Assembly (NCBI GenBank): GCA_020796225.1
Contig: CM036756.1
Coordinates: 68,321,152-68,385,151 of the forward strand
Source: Arion vulgaris
Lineage: Eukaryota; Mollusca; Gastropoda; Stylommatophora; Arionidae
Length of the DNA: 64,000 bases
Reading direction: 5' to 3'
Numbering within the stretch: position 1 is the stretch's first letter; each line of letters opens with the position of its first letter. Positions 58,135-64,000 of this stretch are shown piece after piece. The position numbers and the translations under genes were made by a program. Under the pieces are notes generated by a model that was not told the origin of the DNA, ran no database searches, and worked only from the letters and a program-made list of their open reading frames with translations.

Positions 58135-59005
58135 GTAGAAAAATGGACTGTACTGAGAAATGAACAGCATCCATTTGTGTGCAAATCCAGCGGGCTATCA
58201 CTGTGTTATGCAGACTCACTCATGATCATACAGATTTCCAAGAGGGTGTAACTGTATCCCAGTTAAGCCTGATCCAACTAGTCAGTGTCTGTAGAATAGA
58301 ACACAAATGGAGTTTCCTTTTATTGATGTGAAATATTGTTTTGTTGTGATAAGATTCATAAATTAGTCCCCCTCATAGGTCACTTTGTAAACACTTCCAA
58401 TTCAACAAATTATTTTGTGCCTTAACCACACTAGGAGTACAATAACTGTTATTGCTGCTTTCAGTAACTAACATATGACATTAGCAAGGAGAGTTATTTT
58501 CATTTTACAGTCTAGATTTAGTCTAGATTATTGTAGGTACTTGTGGATTGTAGTTGGTCTGAAACAATAGCAGTTAAAATGCTCTTGATAACACTGTTGT
58601 ACACTATGTATGGTACTGAGATTTGACTGCAGTTTATTTTGAGACACCAGAATTTTGTCATGCCAAAGTGATTGTGATGTTTTTCAGTAGGTATTGCCTA
58701 ACATATACCATCCATTATAATATGTTTAAGATGATTCAATGACAGATCCTAATGCTAAATAACAAAAGAAAATCTTGGACCTGTGTAGAGAGTAAAAGGA
58801 AACCAGAAGTGTAAAAGTTGCAGTTATAAAAACGATACACTTGCAACTTTTGTCTTGTTTAGTTCTTACTGCTAAAATCCCCTCCAAAAATAAGTTTAAT
58901 ATTTCCTAAGTGAATTTGTTTGCAAGAAAAAATTTAATATTATCTCAGTTTTAGTACAAGGAAATGAATGAATTACCAAATCTTTACAAGAACAACTTAA
59001 GTATT
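58135..59005. other. No gene recognised
   Basis: AT-rich without domain or repeat matches. Confidence 0.4.
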
Positions 59006-59011
59006 TATGTT

Positions 59012-59200
59012 GCCCGTCTGCCCAGCGTGTTTGTGGCGCGTTGGACTACGGGTGACTATCCCTCTGTGTGTGCGGGTTCAATTCGCGTGATGACAGAAAA
59101 CGCTATAGATTCCCCAGATTTACGGTGTTCGTGGCACCGAACCGAAGGGTTATGATGTCCATGGTACCGAGCTGAAAAGCTCAAGTGCTTCTGGATCGGG
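59012..59200 (+). mobile_element. SINE-A, forward copy
   Basis: gcccgtctgcccagcgtgtt, A-box-like gtggcgcgttgg, B-box-like cgggttcaattcg, then ttacggtgttcgtggcaccg, gtaccgagctgaaaagctca and gtgcttctggat. The only + strand copy of four; it defines the family's orientation. Confidence 0.9.
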
Positions 59201-59204
59201 GGAA

Positions 59205-60198
59205 AAAAAGTATTTATATCCCTGAAATCTCCATATAATAAGGTAGATATGTTATTGTTAAGAAAATAAATAATATTTATTCCCAGACCTCTATACATTT
59301 CTTTTTTTTTTAAATCTAGAAAATTACTTTTATTTCTTTTAAAAAAAATATAAATGTATGTTCACATTAAATGATAACGAGCGCTGTTTTAAATAAATAA
59401 AGTTTACTGCAGTTTCAGCCTAATATTCTATCCGTGGCATGTTTAGAGAGGTTCTGACAGTTGAATAATTGGTCATGGATGCGATGTGTTAATATAGTGT
59501 TATCTTAGTTTAAACAGCTGTGGTTTGATACAAGCATAGCATATAGACAGACAAAGAGGGTTGTCTGGAGGAAATTTGCCAGCAAGTAGAAAAATGAGCA
59601 CCCAGAACAGAAAGATGATTAAAAAAGAACAAGATCTTCAAACTAAGAGTTTCTTCATTGCATTACATTTTTTATTTGTGCTTATAAATGTCCACAAAAA
59701 ATAAGTATCAGCATTTGTGATGATTTTTTTAAATTATGTCGCCTGCTATGAATTCAGGCGTAGTCTTGGCACTCAATATGGCACCACTGACTGAGTTCCA
59801 TGACCTATGCTTACTAGCAAAGCATGTTAACAACTTAACTATCAGTGACTTCATGTAAGATCTGAACTATTAAAAGACAGCATACATATGTGTGTGAGAG
59901 AGTCATTAAAGTGTGAATACATGTGTAAGAAAGAGAGAAAATACATGTGTGAAACAAAGACAAAGACTACATGAGTGGCACACAAACAGAAAATACATGA
60001 GTGGTAGAGAGACATAATACATGTGTTGCAAAGAGAGATAATACTAGAGTGGTAGACAGAGAGGGGACACAGGTGTATGAGAGAGGCAGAGAGATAGGAT
60101 GCATGTGTGTGACTGAGGCAGAGAGTGTATATATGTGGGTGAGAACATTGAGATATGAATAGTGAAATATAACTATGTTTATCAGTACGCCAGACAGC

Positions 60199-60248
<50 letters not shown>

Positions 60249-61080
60249 ACGGGAATGGCATAGAGATGTAGTAGAGTTTAGTGTAGATGACTGGTAATTT
60301 GTAGAATATTGTACAATCAACAGTGAATAACTTTCTCAGCTTATCAAATTTAATATTACATAGAGAATGAAGCCATGATTATGCCGCTAGTGTGATAATA
60401 TATATTCCCTGATACACTAGGGTTGACTGTATATTTTACTAAAGTTTTCTGGCTGTATATTCCTAACACATTAATACTGAGTGTGGGAGATAATTATCTC
60501 TTTCGACGCATAGTTATTTCCTCAGTTTTTAAACAGTTAATTCAAGGGTGGTAAAAAACACATCCTAACTACTCGTCAATAAGTGAACATATATATATAT
60601 TATTATATACTAAATTGAAGAAAACTGGACAACCTAATAGAATAACAAGGTTGAAAAGTAGTATAAGTAAAACAGTAGAAGTAAAACTAGAAAGACTTCT
60701 TATAAGGGAAGCAACTCGATGGCGCATTGTGCGGCTAATAGCGTGCAACAGACTTCCGTCGTGGCACAGTGTGCTGCTAAAAGTGTGGAAAGAGTCAACA
60801 AAGATGATTGTAGGCAGTTAGAGTAATCTAACTTTAGTTAACTATGCCTAGACCTAGTAAAAGATGTTCCTCATCACTTGTACTTTTCTGTATCAGTGTT
60901 GGTTGATGTGAGAGTTTGTCTTAGTTGACTTCATGTTGTTTACTTCAGCACTTGTGAATGTATTACAGAAATGGTATATGACGACCAATTACTTCAAGAG
61001 AAAGTTTTGGCATGTTGATGAATTGAATGAATAAAAGACCTCAACATCATATATGAGACATGTAATGTATTCTGAATAAT
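59205..61080. other. No host gene recognised
   Basis: AT-rich, with loose repeats of tacatgtgt and gagag at 59900-60130 and a (TG)n/(TA)n microsatellite at 60200-60248. A possible LINE tail scrap lies near 60630-60825 (VKLERLLIREATRWRIVRL), too weak to call separately. Confidence 0.4.
60198..60249. repeat. (TG)n-(TA)n-(TG)n microsatellite
   Basis: gtgtgtgtgt, then about ten TA units, then gtgtgtgtgtgt. Confidence 0.97.
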
Positions 61081-61099
61081 TGTTACAAACTATTTGACA

Positions 61100-61395
61100 T
61101 AATCTTTTACTCAGAGAAAGAACAAAGCAGATACCAGTGGAGAAAGAACTCAGGAAGAGACGCTGGCGATGGATAGGATGTACATTGAGAAGACCGACCA
61201 GAAGCATTGTAAGACAGGCACTCTTTTGGAACCTGCAGAGAAAGAGTAGGGAAAGGCCTAGACAAACCTGGAGAAGAGAGCTGGAGGCTGATATTAAAAG
61301 GTTAGGTAAAACATGGAAAGAATTGGAAGGGATGACAAGAGAGAGGAAAAGCTGGAAGAAGTTTGTTGAAGACCTGTGCTCCATTGGGAGTTGAA
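61100..61395 (+). mobile_element. LINE ORF2 C-terminal end, intact frame
   Basis: An uninterrupted 85-codon frame ends KRRWRWIGCTLRRPTRSIVR, QALFWNLQRKSRERPRQTWR, RELEADIKRLGKTWKELEGM and WKKFVEDLCSIGS. This is the standard RTE-like ORF2 tail (RWIGHTLRRP...RQAL.W.....GRPxxTWRRELExDxKxxGxTW). It is a different subfamily from the copies at 1 and 9420. Confidence 0.87.
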
Positions 61396-61449
61396 TGGTG
61401 AAGAAGAAGAATTTGACATAATCACATTTTGAAAAAAAATGAAAATCGT

Positions 61450-61682
61450 GGCATATCCTAAAGGAAGTAGCCATCAACCATAGTAAACGAGTCGTCGGTT
61501 TTCTAGGCACCACTTATACATTCAGTAGTTTGCCATTGCTTTCTGAACAGTGAGGTTTATTTTTACATTTTGTAAAATCTCATCTAAACGAATTTGCTTC
61601 CAAACTTGCCCACTGTGGGGTTTGAACCAGGTACGCTTGAGTTTGTGTTCGAGCTCACTACCGTTTGAGCTACAGACACTCA
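61450..61682 (-). mobile_element. SINE-E copy
   Basis: On the minus strand: gtgtctgtagctcaaacggt, cctggttcaaaccccac, tttggaagcaaattcg, agcaatggcaaactactgaa and ggatatgcca. It mirrors 39127-39362. Confidence 0.88.
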
Positions 61683-61954
61683 CAATCACATTTTAGACGT
61701 AGTTAACCTTGGACCAACAAATTATCTTCAAGCTCACTGCAAGTGGTTGGATTATAGGTTCCCTCACACCAGATCAGTATTTTGAGGATCTAAATTACAA
61801 GTACCTCTGAAGTCGAAGTAGGGACCACAGATAATAAGGAAAGCAGGCCTTCATGCAAATATCAGTCAGAAGTGCTATAGAAGGCACCCTGACTTCGCCT
61901 AAATTCATAACAGACGACCGCAAAAGAAGCAGTTAACAAATATTCTTTTGTGTT

Positions 61955-62452
61955 TGCTTACTTTCTGTTCCCAGTTAGATTGCTTACTTTCTATTCCCAG
62001 TTAGATTGCTTACTTTCTATTCCCAGTTAGATTGCTTACTTTCTGTTCCCAGTTAGATTTGCTTACTTTCTATTCCCAGTTAGATTTGCTTACTTTCTAT
62101 TCCCAGTTAGATTGCTAACTTTCTATTCCCAGTTGAATTGCTTACTTTCTATTCCCAGTTAGATTGCTTACTTTCTATTCCCAGTTAGATTGCTTACTTT
62201 CTATTCCCAGTTAGATTGCTTACTTTCTATTCCCAGTTGAATTGCTTACTTTCTATTCCCAGTTAGATTGCTTACTTTCTGTTCCCAGTTAGATTGCTTA
62301 CTTTCTGTTCCTAGTTATATTGCTTACTTTCTGTTCTCAGTTATATTGCTTACTTTCTATTCCCAGTTAAATTGCTTACTTTCTGTTCCCAGTTAGATTG
62401 CTTACTTTCTGTTCCTAGTTATATTGCTTACTTTCTGTTCCCAGTTATATTG
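61955..62452. repeat. 26-bp tandem array, about 19 units
   Basis: Repeats tgcttactttctattcccag plus ttagat with a few substitutions. Each unit contains a pyrimidine run ending in CAG, which looks like a 3' splice site. Confidence 0.96.
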
Positions 62453-62454
62453 GA

Positions 62455-63125
62455 GCTGTCCAGGTTCATATCAGAGAATGTTTACCAGTTAATGAATGTC
62501 TTTCTCAAATGTTTCAAATGAAATGCAGATATTAACATTTAAACACAAAAGTAGACAAACAGAACAAAAGTAGGAGAGTGTCTGACCAAATGGATTAGAG
62601 TGCAGGCTTGCATTCGTCACAGCCGGATACAATGCCCAGGAAGGCAAAGGTTTTCCTGTCGGGGGCATAAAGAAAAAAAATTAACATGAACAGTTTAGCT
62701 GCAACTGCACTAGCCATGCGACCATTAAATTCTACAGGCTTATGTCTCCCCTGACCTAGACCACCCTAAACAGCGGTATTACAGGCAGTAGCAACCGTTT
62801 TGTTGTTTGTTTTAAACACAAAAGTAAAAATTTCAAACTTGCACCATCAATATATATATATATATATTCCTTATGACAGTAAAGTGTAGAATTATGAACA
62901 AGCATCTAAAAGACCAGATTGAAGATTTGGATGTACAGAAAAATGAAATTTCAAGGAAACGAAAGCAAATAAGTCATTCCTGGAACAGTTAACAATGAAA
63001 ATAGCAGTTGAAAAAGTGCAAAATTAGACCAATAAATACTTTAGAGACTGCAAGAAGTATGACAGTGTTGAACAACTATACTAGAAGAAATGGGTGACGG
63101 CTACCAACTAAGAGATATTCAATGG
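62455..63125. other. No gene recognised
   Basis: AT-rich, with a short (TA)n at 62852-62867. No coding signal. Confidence 0.4.
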
Positions 63126-63129
63126 GATC

Positions 63130-63360
63130 TCTGTAACAAAGTGGTCAAGTTGTTTGCCTTGTGTTCCAAATGTCTGGGTTCAAATTCAGAATGTGTTTGG
63201 TTGCGAATGCTTTTTTCCCCAGAAATTTGTAGATTGTTACTGGAGCTACAGAGTTCTTACTTTATGTAATACTTTAAACAAGTGGCATGCCATTCTGCGG
63301 AGAGAGTCTGAGCCATACGGAGAGCCGGTTTCAATAAAGCCAACGTTTTGCCTTCAAATG
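63130..63360 (+). mobile_element. SINE-B copy
   Basis: Head aaagtggtcaagttgtttgc and B-box-like ctgggttcaaattc, then agattgttactggagctaca, gcatgccattctgcggagag, gagccatacgg and caataaagcc. It is more diverged than the copy at 33105. Confidence 0.85.
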
Positions 63361-63794
63361 CATTTTAGATATTCACTGCTGTAAGTTGGAATGAAACATT
63401 ATGGTGGGAGACTCAGCCAGAACAGGAGTTGTCTTTTTTTTAAAAACTAACAGAAAAAACAAACAAACATATTGTCATACAATTTGACCACATGTTGCAA
63501 AAGACATTGCTTTTGATGATAAACAATGTTTAGTGTGTGCATTTTAATTAATTATTTTTTTTAAATGAAAAATTTCTTGAAAATATTTTTGTCAAACCCC
63601 TTTCATAAGGGTTTCACTAACATAAGAAGTGCAAAAAAATGCCAAACCAGCATATGATGTACATATCAGCCATAATTATAGCATGAACCACCCTAAAATG
63701 TCTAACCCAATTGGTTTTGTAGATATGGCTCTTGCAATATTACACTTCTAAATATAAGCAAAATTTCAAATTAGAACAGCAATATCTCTGCTAG

Positions 63795-64000
63795 CAGGCA
63801 TTGAAGTGGGATGCAAAGAGTTCAAGCAAGAGAGGACAACCTAGGGAGACCCTGAAACGAACTTTGCTGAGAGAGGCAAGAAATATCGGTCTCAGTTCCA
63901 TGGAGATTGAGCGAGTTGCCCAGGATAGAGCGGTATGGAGAAATATTTTGCAGGCCCTATGTAACGTATAACGGTATGAGAGGAATTATTATTATTAATA
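63795..64000 (+). mobile_element. LINE ORF2 3' end (same family as copy 1)
   Basis: Carries aggcattgaagtgggatgca, ccctgaaacgaactttgctg, gttgcccaggatagagcggt and gccctatgtaacgtataacg with the gaggaattattattatta tail. A three-base loss (ccatggagattg for ccatggaggagattg) keeps the frame. The window ends in its tail. Confidence 0.88.

Noticed and set aside
59012..59090. tRNA-like sequence considered as a tRNA gene
   Set aside because: The same sequence recurs four times with a shared non-tRNA body and cannot be folded by eye into a full cloverleaf; it is a SINE head. The same applies at 19350 and 57899.
59851..60320. Two long His/Thr-rich minus-strand frames
   Set aside because: They result from (TG)n/(TA)n and GAGA-type low-complexity DNA.

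Overview
This window is animal nuclear DNA: AT-rich, intron-rich and crowded with transposon remains. It carries one convincing host gene, a CRTC (CREB-regulated transcription coactivator, TORC) gene on the + strand. Eleven coding exons are recognised between 18074 and 55045. CRTC is a metazoan family. The mix of RTE-like LINE 3' ends, RNase H-bearing LINE ends, several tRNA-derived SINE families, mariner remnants and long minisatellites suggests a lophotrochozoan, most likely a mollusc; that placement is inference.

Layout. 1-18 kb: no host gene seen; nested LINE and SINE fragments on both strands, a 69-bp tandem array (7.57-8.48 kb) that continues the last codons of a LINE ORF, and a 12-bp array at 11.33 kb. 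18.07-55.05 kb: CRTC. Introns of 0.7 to 9.8 kb hold LINE fragments, at least four SINE families, two TTAA-flanked fully palindromic elements (30.63-31.29 and 37.25-37.92 kb), an inverted repeat with arms of about 1 kb (34.25-37.02 kb), a duplicated 41-bp minisatellite (40.4-42.5 kb) and two mariner-like transposase remnants. 55.05-56 kb: probable 3' UTR. 56-64 kb: no host gene seen; tandem arrays and more LINE and SINE copies.

The CRTC protein model shows every expected part: the N-terminal CREB-binding segment, three Ser-centred regulatory sites ([21 protein letters not shown]), a very Gln-rich centre, a PDIILT segment and the acidic C-terminal activation domain ending in LDRL. Two things break a simple gene model. 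The Gln-rich exon (45431-46269) is 839 nt long although both neighbours join it in phase 0, and its frame visibly shifts near 46110. The phases of the exons at 33640-33735 and 38558-38666 also do not match, so a short exon is missing from the model or another donor is used.

No rRNA, stand-alone tRNA gene or CRISPR array was seen. All tRNA-like signals sit at the heads of repeated SINEs. Repeat family names here (SINE-A to SINE-E) are local labels only.
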